Below the pieces are notes generated by a model. It was not told the origin of the DNA, did not search any database, and saw only the letters and a program-made list of their open reading frames with translations. A stretch of DNA of 64,000 nt from Entoloma clypeatum (Eukaryota > Basidiomycota > Agaricomycetes > Agaricales > Entolomataceae). The stretch covers positions 4,526,001 to 4,590,000 of the forward strand of contig OY751485.1 in the NCBI GenBank assembly GCA_963565915.1, in the 5' to 3' direction. Each line of letters starts with the position of its first letter. Position 1 is the stretch's first letter. Made by a program: the position numbers and the translations under genes. Shown here in pieces: positions 43,435 through 53,944 of this stretch.

Positions 43435-46400
43435 ATGGCCTCCAGCGCCATCAGAAAAGTTCAGGAAAAGCTCTTCAGAGGCGGTCATTCCGACGCACCA
43501 CTGGCCCAGCCTGAGCCTGAGGATCGCTGCGAACCCCCTGCGCTCACCATCAATATTCCGAAACCATCCGTGCCGCCAGCAGCGCCCACGCCACCGCCGA
43601 AACTAGGAAAGTTGTCTTCAGATTTGTCGCCCAAGATTACGGAAGAATCAAAGGCGCACACAAAATACCGCCAGTATCTTGCCCAAAAACTAGGAGGGGA
43701 GTATGAAGGCGCCGAAAAGCATCGCCTACAGCAGGATGGCAAAAGAGAGAAACACTGGAAGAGGTGGGGTCCATACCTCAGTGATAGGCAATGGGTCAGT
43801 ACCTCTTTATGATCGCGCTTTGATTGAATATCGATTGCTTCATCGGTAGGCCACAGTCCGCGAAGATTATTCTCCTGATGGTGACGCATGGAGCCATTTT
43901 CCTCACGAACATGCGCGTTCTCGTGCATATCGCTGGGGCGAAGACGGCATCGCGGGCATCTCGGATAATCACCAACGGCTCTGTCTTTCCCTCTCGCTCT
44001 GGAATGGAGAGGACCCGATTCTCAAGGAACGTCTCTTTGGCGTCACTGGTCATCAGGGTAATCATGGCGAAGACGTCAAGGAGCTGTATTACTATCTGGA
44101 CTCGACCCCCACCCATTCTTATATGAAGTTCTTGTATAAGTATCCCCAGCGAAGATACCCTTACGAAGAGCTTGTGTCCGAGAATCAGCGCCGGGATCGC
44201 GAGGTGGCCGAATATGAGATCCTGGATACCGACGCGTTTGACCAGGATCGCTATTGGGACGTGTTTGTTGAGGTAAGCACTTTTTTCTGAACAGCATATA
44301 ATCGCTCTCTCATGCTGATATGCCTTAGTACGCCAAAGATGCTGAAGACCCGGATAATATCTATGTTCGCATCACAACCTATAACCGAGGGCCTGACCCA
44401 GCCACCCTCCACGTTATTCCTCAGTTGTGGTTCCCCAATACATGGTCCTGGCCTCTAGAAAAGCCAGCTATGCCCTCTCTCACCGGTTCTATCCGGGGAA
44501 AAGACGATAACCAGATCAACCGCATAACTGCACGTCACCCAACTCTTGGTAAAACTCATCTGTACTGCCTTCCATCCCCACCACCTGTTGGCCCTGCGAC
44601 CAACTTCGAGGTCGATCCGGAGGTTGACGCGGTTGAACCCACCCTTCTTTTTACCGAGAACAATACCAATTTTAGTCGGCTTTACGGTGGAACCAATGAG
44701 ACGCCGTATGTAAAGGATGCTTTCCACGACCATATCGTCCCAAGCCACCGCCCGCCCTCCTCGGAGTCCAAAGAGGAAACCTTCTTCTCACCCCGAATCC
44801 GCTCACGGACCGCGTCCTCCTTTGGTACAGAGGCCCCGGAAGTCCCAGAAGAAGGCCCATGCACGCCTTTCCCTCCCAGCTCCAACTTCGTCAACCCTGA
44901 GAAGAAAGGCACTAAAGCTGCTGCGCACTACATATTTTCCGACGTCCCAGGGCGCGGTGGGTGCGTTGTCGTTCGCCTCAAACTGACTCCCTCAAGGCTG
45001 GGAAAGGATCCCAGCTTGGAGGATGAAGGATTGTTTGACGATGCGATGGAGGAGCGGAGGCAAGAGGCCGACGAATTTTACGGATCGCTCGTGTTTGGCC
45101 CGATTAGTGATGATTTGAAACAGATTATGAGGCAGGCGCTGGGTGGGATGCTCTGGACGAAGCAATATTATCGGTTCATACAAAAGGAGTGGATTGAAGG
45201 GGACCCCGGGCAACCGAAGCCGCCACCTGAAAGGAAGTTTGTCAGGAATAGGGTGGATACATCCTTGTAATCGTGCTCCTGTCAAATTTTGCTGACGGTG
45301 CTCTTCCACACACGTAGGAGTGGAGACATATGCACATAGAAGATATTCTCTCTATGCCGGACAAGTGGGTTTTGTTCTGCACGCATATGCTTCCGTCGTT
45401 GTGATCACACCATTTTTTCCACCGTTCTCTTTTTTGTCTAGATGGGAATATCCTTTTTTCGCAGCTTGGGACACGGCGTTCCACTGCATTCCTTTGGCTG
45501 TCGTTGACCCCGCTTTTGCGAAATCGCAACTGGATTTGTTAACCCGTGAGTGGTATATGAAACCCGATGGGCAGATCCCTGCATACGAGTGGAACTTCAG
45601 CGATGTAAACCCACCTGTACATGCTTGGTATGTTCTACTTCACCTGTTACCTGGTTTCTCCTTACATCATCTGATGAAGGGCGACGTTTCGAGTCTTCAA
45701 AATTGAACGAAAGCTGCACGGTAGGGAGGACCTTGCGTTCCTTGAGCGTGTATTCCAGAAGCTGCTGTTGAATTTCACATGGTCGGCAATCACGAGTTAA
45801 TGTTCAGTGCGTAATCTGAAAGAGAGTTCTAGGTGGGTAAACCGCAAGGACCAAGGAGGGAATAATGTCTTTGAAGGCGGGTTCCTGGGACTTGATAACA
45901 TTGGCGCGTTCAACCGCTCAGAGCCGCTGCCAACGGGTGGAACGCTGCGCCAAGCAGATGGAACAGCTTGGATGGCATTCTATTGCCTCAACATGTATGT
46001 TTTCTTCTCATATCATGTTCGAAATTGTCGTTGACGATATCACTCGGTGATAAAATAGGTTGAATATGGCTCTGGAACTCGCCAAGCATAATCCAGTCTA
46101 TGAAGACATCGCTTCCAAATTCTTTGAGGTCTGTATAAATATCTATCTCTCGAGTCATGGGATAAATCCAAATTTCTTTATAGCATTTCATTTTCATCGC
46201 GGACGCCATGACATACAAAGAGGGCGATGATGAAATCAGTCTGTGGAGCGATCACGACGGAATGTACTACGACGCTATCGAGTTCGGGCCAGGAAACGCT
46301 ATGCAACTGCCCGTTCGCAGTCTCGTTGGGCTTATTCCTTTGTACGCCACCTTGGTCCTAGACTCGTCCATTTTGAACCGCTTCCCGGGCTTCAAAAAGC

Positions 46401-47656
46401 GCGTCGAGTGGTTTTTGGATAACAGGTCTGAGTTGGCGGCCAGGAATATGGCGAACATGAGAGGTGGATTACCATTTTTTTTTGATATAATTGATATAAG
46501 ACTGAAGACTGATGCGTTGGTAGTTGGCGGCAGGGATCAAAGACGACTGTTAGCGCTGGCGAGTAAAGAAAGGCTTGTAAAGATACTTGAGAAGATGTTG
46601 GATGAGGACGAGTTTTTGAGTGAGCATGGAATTAGATCGTAAGTCATCACTTGTGATTTTCCTACCTTCATAGCGTTTTTTTAACTGATGCGCCCCAGGT
46701 TATCAAAAATGCATAAAGACCATCCTTGGGGTATGGATGTTAACGGGCAACGTTATGAAGTTGGGTATTGGCCCGGAGACTCGAAGTCTGGTATGTTTGG
46801 TGGAAACTCGAACTGGAGGGGTCCTATTTGTATGTTGTTTCTTTCGATCTACGTTGTCCACAAGTTGACATATCGTTCCCAAGGGCTGGCCACAAATTTC
46901 CTGCTCATAGAAAGTTTACAGCGGTTTTATCAGTACTATGGCGATGATCTACAGGTATCGTGATGACCCCAGATTGTTTCTTTCTTGGCTGTTCGTCTGA
47001 TACAATGAATTAAGGTGGAATGCCCTACTGGGAGTGGAGATTACATGAATCTTGTGGCCGTTGCAGAAGAAATACAGCACAGAATCATTCACATCTTTGG
47101 GCGTGATGTCGAGGGCCGACGAGCAACAAACGGCAGTAATGCCAAGCTAGATTACGACCCCCATTTCCGTGACTATGTGTGGTTCTATGAGGTAAGAAAA
47201 ATTGACGTTCCAATAGGTGATCGTTCGTGGACTCAATCCATTCTTTCTTCCATCCATATTCAGTTCTTCCATGCGGACAATGGACGAGGTCTTGGTGCTT
47301 CGCATCAGACTGGCTGGTCTGGCCTTGTTGCATACCACATCCTCCAGAGCGGCGTGAGTTGTCGCCTCCCCAAGACACCGCGAAGTGAGTACCGCTCTAT
47401 TCGCATCAACATCTTGTTGACATTGCCATGGACTTGTCCCAGCTCCCCGTAGTCTCGCCCACCACTACTTTGACGATGTTCGTATCCTTTGTTCTTTTTC
47501 AGCTCGTCCGCTATAGCTGATTATCTCTCATTGCATCTTTACTTATGATAGGAAGCACTGGATTCTCAATCAGAGTTTGGTGATGATGCAAAGTCGGCAT
47601 TCAGTGCTTACGATCCGCTTCACACCCTTGGAGATCTCTCTCCTGATGCATTATAG
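43435..47656 (+). CDS. GH63-type glycosidase, probably intracellular
   Basis: An (alpha/alpha)6 glycosidase of the GH63 type. The ATG at 43435 opens a protein without signal peptide ([14 protein letters not shown]), with a Pro-rich linker before [15 protein letters not shown]. Family-like segments follow: [183 protein letters not shown] and [12 protein letters not shown], then [22 protein letters not shown] near the end. Homologues are typically annotated as glycoside hydrolase family 63 in mushrooms. Their natural substrate is unclear (candidates: glucosylated oligosaccharides or glucosylglycerate-like compounds). About ten short introns; no frame damage in the parts checked. Estimated length about 950 aa. 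Confidence 0.85.
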
Positions 47657-47859
47657 ATCACTAAGACGCAAACTTATGCTTGTATCCATTCGGACTTTAT
47701 CGAGCATGTCAAAATAGAAACCACTCATGTACTATACAGGATTGCAATACATACATCATGTTGTCAGTATATTGAATAGGGCATAGTGTACTGTTCAGAC
47801 ATGGCGCGGGTCTCCAAGGTTATTTATTGCAATGGGCGGTGCAGCAGCTGTACAAAAAC

Positions 47860-47954
47860 CTCCCTGTCGGGGAGTCGAACCCCGCTCTCGCGCGTACGTC
47901 GGAAATCTATTCGAAATGACAGGCGCGTGTACTAAACCGATATACTAACAGGGA
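47860..47954 (-). tRNA. tRNA-Asp (anticodon GTC) with 22-nt intron
   Basis: On the minus strand acceptor TCCCTGT pairs with ACAGGGA. The T arm is CGGGGTTCGACTCCCCG. The anticodon stem CGCGC/GCGCG encloses C-T-GTC-A, then 22 extra bases and C38, again at the 37/38 intron site. The discriminator is G. It lies about 180 bp upstream of the start codon of the LINE. Confidence 0.88.
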
Positions 47955-48157
47955 TATGGTAGATCTTTATGTGATTGGCAAATCCGTGTCGTGCTTGGTT
48001 CGACACAATTCCCAGGCTTTTGTATTCACGTATGACTAATTTAATCACCTTCCTCTTCCTCTAACCACCACCATCGTGATTAGGCGCCCGCGTCTTTTTC
48101 ATCGATTGTTGCTGGTTGTAGTAGATCGTAGTTCAACATGTCTTTCCATGACAAACC

Positions 48158-48467
48158 TGTTGAAACTTTTCCCATCACGTAGATTAGATTAGATTAGATT
48201 ACATCACGTGACCTTTACATATCTTCATTACATACTTGTTTGGTTGGTACAAACAGTAGTACGGTATATAAGACCAGGAAACTGTCAATATCAACAAGTT
48301 GTCTCTTGACTCTTAACCGCCTCCATCGCTCTTACCAGCCTCAACCGCTCTCACCAGCCTCACCCTCTCCAACCCATGTAAGTGGTCAGAACGGTATCGT
48401 AGAGTACTTCCACTGTAGCCGGTTGCTTCAGTACACTTGCGGCTAGCGCCCAGGTGGAACTTCAACA
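48158..48467 (+). repeat. 5' LTR of the copia element
   Basis: 310 bp, TG...CA ends, 7-bp terminal inverted repeat TGTTGAA/TTCAACA. Contains an AGATT microsatellite (about 48179-48200) and a TATA box at 48265-48271. No difference to the 3' LTR was found when compared base by base. Confidence 0.96.
48265..48271 (+). promoter_or_regulatory. TATA box in the U3 region of the 5' LTR
   Basis: TATATAA in the context GGTATATAAGACC, about 107 bp after the LTR start; the identical motif is at 53742-53748 in the 3' LTR. Likely drives the element's transcript. Confidence 0.6.
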
Positions 48468-48480
48468 GGTTATGGGCCCC
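48468..48480 (+). other. Primer-binding site, initiator-Met half-tRNA type
   Basis: GGTTATGGGCCCC begins immediately after the LTR. It is complementary to the anticodon stem-loop of initiator tRNA-Met (GGGCCCATAACC in many eukaryotes). Copia elements use a tRNA-iMet cleaved in the anticodon loop, so this fits half-tRNA priming. Confidence 0.65.
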
Positions 48481-48829
48481 GGATAGCAGAGGGACTTGGG
48501 AAACGCTGGCAACAGCGAGTACCTGCCCACTCTACCCTGGTTGGCAAAGAACCAATCGAAAGATCTAGGTTCTGAGTCATACTTCTTCACATATGAACCT
48601 GGGAACGTCATTACGACAAGTACCTGTCATGAAACGTCCCTAAGGGGATTGACCTAGTACACTCCATGTGGAAACATTGATCGCACCTCATACGTTTCTG
48701 ACATATAAAGGGTTTTCCCGTGACCGCTATTCCTAAAGGGAATATGTCATAAGGAATCATTTAATTGTTTTCTTGAATCATATTCATAACACATCACTGA
48801 TTGGGAACCCTTTTTTAGATTCATCTACA

Positions 48830-51800
48830 ATGTCTACCTCTCGCTCCGCCCTCGACTCCATCGTCGTCTTCGACGGCATTGACTACCAAAGCTGGGCCGA
48901 AAGGATGAAGTCCTACCTCCTCCATCAAGGAGTCTGGCGCCTTGTTTCTGGCGATATCACCCGCCCTGTCATCGCCGACTTCACCACCACGGTCTCCACC
49001 CCTGGGGCCACTGCTGCTGCTCACCCTGTGCTGGTTACCACTGTTGACCAGCCCGGCTTCCGCAAGGAAGAAAAGGCTTGGATCAGGGACGACGACACAG
49101 CCCTTGGAGCGATCCGTCTGAAAGTCTCTGAGGCGATCAGGCGACACATCAAAGACAGCACCTCGGCACTTGGCGCGTGGAAAACGCTAAAGGATGCCTA
49201 CTCCAAGGTATCCCCGGCTGTCATCTTCGGCGACTTCAAGGCCGCCGCCACCTACAAACTGTCTGGACGTGACCCAGTGCCTGAAATTGAACGCCTGGGG
49301 TCTCTTTTCGCCCGGCTCGCCGATTCAAGCTTTGTCGTCCCCGACCTGATGCAGGCAATGATCCTGGCCAATGCAATTCCCGACGCCTGGTCGTCACTCT
49401 CCACCGCCCTTTTCCAGGTCTACGACGCCGACGATTTCACCTACAAAGCCGTCGCCGAAAGCATCATCTCTGAATACCGGCGCAAGTATGCGGTCGGGTC
49501 TACTCGTGCGTCCAATGAGCAGGCCCGGAAAATTTCCGGGACAAAGCGAAAGGGGCAGGACCCCAAATGGGAAAGGCAGCAGAAGCCAAGTACCTTGCAG
49601 AACGAGTCTGACGAGCAGCCTAACTCGGCCGACCCAAGTACCGCTTCTGAGAAGAAGAAGGGAAAGGGACGTTGGCGCAATCAGAAGAAAAGCGCTAACA
49701 ATGCAGACAACACGTCCGACCATGTGGAAGAAACGGTTGAGTTTGTTGCTCCCGCCATCCACTTCCCTCCTCTTCCGCCGCCATCCTTCACCACCGTCAC
49801 TGGTCGCGGGAAAACGACAAGTACCGCACAGCCCGATTCCGCAAAGATGCAGTCGCTCCTGCAAAGAATGAACCCCCCTCTGTCACAGTACACCGGGCTT
49901 CCTTCTGGAAAACCATCCGTGTGGAAAAAGAACGACCATGTCCGCAAACTCGCACGCGGCATTGGTGCTCGCCCCTCAGGATCGAATCTTCGTATCCTAG
50001 ACACCATCATTCCTGACATTGACGAAAGGCTGGCTAAACAGCGTCGCGTAGCCCCGTCGATAGAAGAATCGCTGAAAATGATGGACATAGACCATCAAAG
50101 CGAGCGGATGGGGCCGGAACAATTCGAAGATGGGCTGATTGAACTTGACGGTTCGTCACATATTTCTCTCAAACTTGACCAAATGGGAAACGCTAATAAT
50201 CACGCACAGACGTTTGAATACATGTTAGCTAGTACCGATGCAGATAGTATAGATCTCTTTAGTGATGATCTGTACAAAAAATATATCAAACATTCCGCGT
50301 CCTGCACACACTGCAAAGAGAGAGAACGCGCTCAGTGGATCTTAGATTCCGGCGCATCATTACACTTTACCCATGAGTTCAAAGACTTCGCGTATTACAG
50401 GCCTCTCAAGGCTAAGCGATTTGTCCAAACAGCTGCAAAGGGAAAGAAACTGGAAATTCTCGGAGTTGGGGCCGTTCCAGTACGGCATACCCTAAATGGG
50501 GAAACTAAAACCCATCTCCTACGACCGGTATTTTACATTCCGGATATGGACACACGTCTATTGTCCCTAGGCGTCTTCCTTAACCATGGTTACAAAGTTG
50601 ATGGAATGCGCGGAGAAATTAATATCTCTAAAGGGCTGAACAAAATACAGTTTTCGCCTCATTTCATCAGACAAACCATTTACTGGTTAGACACTGAAAT
50701 ACGCTATGACCAAATCCACGCGATCTCTAGCGAAATCACTGTTGAAACCTGGCATAAACGTCTTGGCCACCCAAATGACCAGGCGCTTAATAAAATTCCC
50801 ACTAGTACCAAAGGAGTACCCAGGACGTTAGTACGTGAGAAATCACAGGAAAGCTGCACAGGGTGCCTCAAAGGGAAAATGCCGAATCAGTCATACCCCA
50901 ATTCAATGACGAGGGCTGTCAAACCCTTCGGCCTGATTCATTCAGACCTGAAACAGATATCCACGGCATCGTACCACAAGTAGAAATACTTCCTCACGTT
51001 TCTGGACGATTTTTCATCTCATGTCTGGGTCGTCTTGCTTAGGAAAAAGTCTGGTGCCATCACGGCACTAAGACAGTTTCTTGCGATGATCCAGAACCAA
51101 TTTGCTGCTACTCCTAAGAAGTGGCGAGTTGATGGAGGTGGAGAATTTGACGAATACAAAGATGTACTTGCCGATCATGGAATTCTGATCGATGTCACGC
51201 TCCCATATCAGCACCAGCAGAATGGTAGAGCAGAAAGGATCAATCGAACACTATGGGAAAAATCTCAGGCATTGCGCTTCGATGCATGCTTACCGCCTAT
51301 GTGGTGGGAATTCTGTTTGGAACACGCAGCATTTCTCTATAACAGAACCCCCATGCAGCGTCTTGAATGGAAAACCCCTTACTTCAGGGTGACCAATGAG
51401 ATCCCCGACATGTCCAGTGTCAGAGTATTTGGATGTCAAGCATATGTATATATCCCAAAGGAGAAACGTAGGAACTCCCTGGAATCAAGATCCCGATTGA
51501 TGATTTATCTCGGATCGAAACCAGGGGTCAAAGGATACCGCTTCATGGATCCTGAGACCAACACGATTTTCATGGGAGGGAAAGCTATCTTTGATGAAAG
51601 CAAGTACCCTAGATGCCATACCGACCCGTTGCCAGAAAACCACCCAGAAATGGAAAACCCAGAGCCGGCTGATGAGTTTGAGGATCTCATTCCCGGCAGC
51701 AATGACGACGATAGTCACAACGAAACACCTCATAACCCAGTTCCCATTGAACAGGATCAACCTGAATCAGACAACGAATTGCCTGCCAGTGAGCCTGATG

Positions 51801-53557
51801 ATGAACCGCGAGTACCCACTCCGGAACCCGAACAAGTACCAGATCGACCGATCAGGGAACGACGAGTTCGGAAGATGCCAGGAAGCATCTATGGGGAAGA
51901 CACTCCAGCGTCTGATCTTGAAAAATTAGATCGAAGACGGAGATTGGGCGGTCAAACGGCATGGATGAATGACCTCCTGATGGAGGCGATATCAGTCCAA
52001 GTTGGCATTGTTGAAATGTCCCATAAAGACATATACCCTCTTCCAAATAAAGAAGACTGGTATGCGGCTGAACGTAAAGAGCTAGACATGCTCAAACGCC
52101 GCGGGGTGATCACGGAGCTAGTACCCCTGCCTGCAGGGAGGAAAGCTCTAAGGAACAAATGGGTCTATAACGAAAAGTCCGACGGGCGTCTGAAAGCACG
52201 CCTTGTCGCAAAAGGCTTTTCACAGGTAGAAGGGATCGACTTTGATCAGATCTTCTCACCAGTCGTAAGATATGAAACCGTCCGACTAATACTGGCATTG
52301 ACAGCCCTTGAAGGGTGGTTCATGACACTTTTGGACGTCTCATCAGCCTTCCTCTATGGAACGCTCCGTGAAGTCATTTACATGCGACAGCCTGAGGGCT
52401 ACATAGTAAAAGGGAAAGAACACCTCGTGTACCAACTATTCAAAGCTCTATATGGGCTTAAGCAGGCCGCATTAGCCTGGTGGAGGGAACTTGATTCCTC
52501 CATGAAAAAGCTTGGCTTTGTCCGGCTTCACTCCGATGCGGGAGTGTTCATTCACAAAAGTACCAGCGGGGAAATTGTAATCGCCGTCATCTATGTCAAC
52601 GACTCTGCTTTTCTCGGCACAAACCGGGAATATACGCTAGAGAAAAAGAAGGCCTTCATGACCACATGGGAATGTAGGGACCTAGGGCACCTTGTGCCTG
52701 ATGGGGAACCGAAAGAATTTCTCTCTATCCAAATAAGGCAACGCGGGAAACGTATCTTCATCGATCAAGTACCTTACCTTGAGAAAATACTCGAACGAAT
52801 GGGGATGAGCGAATCTAACGCCACCCATACCCCACTTCCTACGGGCTACAAACCCATGATGTCCGAAGATGAACCCAATGCAGAACTTCAATCAAAGTAC
52901 CAATCCGTCATCGGATCACTTCTATATCTGATGATTGGAACAAGGCCAGACATCTGTTTTGCCGTGATCAAAATGTCGCAATTTTCCGCAAATCCCACCA
53001 AACACCATTTAGAAGTGGCTAGGGATATTTGCAGGTATCTGAAAGTGACAAAAAATTACGCAATCATGTATGATGGTGACTCAGGGAAAGGAATCTATGC
53101 ATTCACAGACTCCGACTGGGCGTCAGATGAAAACACGAGGAGGTCTACCACTGGCTTCTTCATATCACTGGCGTCTGGAGCAGTGACATGGGTATCATCG
53201 GCGCAAAAGACCATCGCCCTCTCTTCCACAGAAGCAGAGTATATGGCGCTATCAGACTGCAGTCGCGCAGCAACATGGCTGAGAAGCATGCTTGCCGAAC
53301 TTGGAATGCAGATCGGATCAGTACCGATCTACGGAGATAACAACGGCTCCGTCTTCATCGCATCCAACCCTGTAACTGAGAAGCGATCCAAGCACATTGA
53401 CGTGCGATTCCACTTCGTCAGAGAAAAAGTCTCCGAAGGGATAATTACGGTCGAATTCATTGAAGGAGTGAACAACCCTGCAGACCTTTTAACTAAGAAT
53501 CTGGGAAAAATCCTCTTTTCCAAGTTTATCCCGTACTTCGGATTGATAAAAAACTAG
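48830..53557 (+). pseudogene. Copia gag-pol polyprotein, interrupted by one TAG
   Basis: One frame of 1576 codons is broken only by TAG at 50981-50983. Order: gag-like domain (ALDSIVVFDGIDYQSWAERM, WKTLKDAYS), Lys-rich linker, aspartic protease (WILDSGASLHFT), integrase zinc region (HKRLGHPND...CTGCLKGK) and core (FLDDFSSHVWVVLL, WRVDGGGEFDEYKDVLADHG, QNGRAERINRTLWEK), RT (LKARLVAKGFSQVEGIDFDQIFSPVV, LLDVSSAFLYG, LYGLKQAALAWW, IYVNDSAFLG) and RNase H (AFTDSDWASD, LSSTEAEYMALSD, KRSKHIDVRFHFVRE). The stop lies within integrase, between the zinc region and the catalytic core. The RT active site reads YVND where family members have YVDD, which should reduce or abolish polymerisation. No CCHC knuckle is seen in gag. 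The ATG at 48830 is chosen; an upstream in-frame TTG at 48773 is less likely. Confidence 0.92.
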
Positions 53558-53625
53558 GCGAAACAGAGTACCTATATATATATATGTGGGAAAAAGTAAG
53601 ATGTATTTAGAAGTATGTACTAAAT

Positions 53626-53634
53626 ATGGGGGGG
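53626..53634 (+). other. Polypurine tract
   Basis: ATGGGGGGG ends directly at the 3' LTR start, the expected position for second-strand priming. Confidence 0.7.
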
Positions 53635-53944
53635 TGTTGAAACTTTTCCCATCACGTAGATTAGATTAGATTAGATTACATCACGTGACCTTTACATATC
53701 TTCATTACATACTTGTTTGGTTGGTACAAACAGTAGTACGGTATATAAGACCAGGAAACTGTCAATATCAACAAGTTGTCTCTTGACTCTTAACCGCCTC
53801 CATCGCTCTTACCAGCCTCAACCGCTCTCACCAGCCTCACCCTCTCCAACCCATGTAAGTGGTCAGAACGGTATCGTAGAGTACTTCCACTGTAGCCGGT
53901 TGCTTCAGTACACTTGCGGCTAGCGCCCAGGTGGAACTTCAACA
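53635..53944 (+). repeat. 3' LTR of the copia element
   Basis: 310 bp, identical to the 5' LTR at 48158-48467 as far as I can read. Followed by GAACC, the right copy of the target duplication. Confidence 0.96.

Larger units (their letters stand above)
48158..53944 (+). mobile_element. Ty1/copia LTR retrotransposon, young but defective
   Basis: A complete element of 5,787 bp with two identical 310-bp LTRs (TGTTGAA...TTCAACA), a primer-binding site directly after the 5' LTR, one long polyprotein frame in the copia order (gag, protease, integrase, RT, RNase H), and a G-run polypurine tract before the 3' LTR. Flanking 5-mers are AAACC (48153-48157) and GAACC (53945-53949), a target duplication with one mismatch. 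Insertion is into LINE ORF1. Confidence 0.95.

Noticed and set aside
50940..51040. Copia polyprotein as two separate genes
   Set aside because: Frame is the same on both sides of the TAG and integrase homology runs across it, so it is one interrupted frame.
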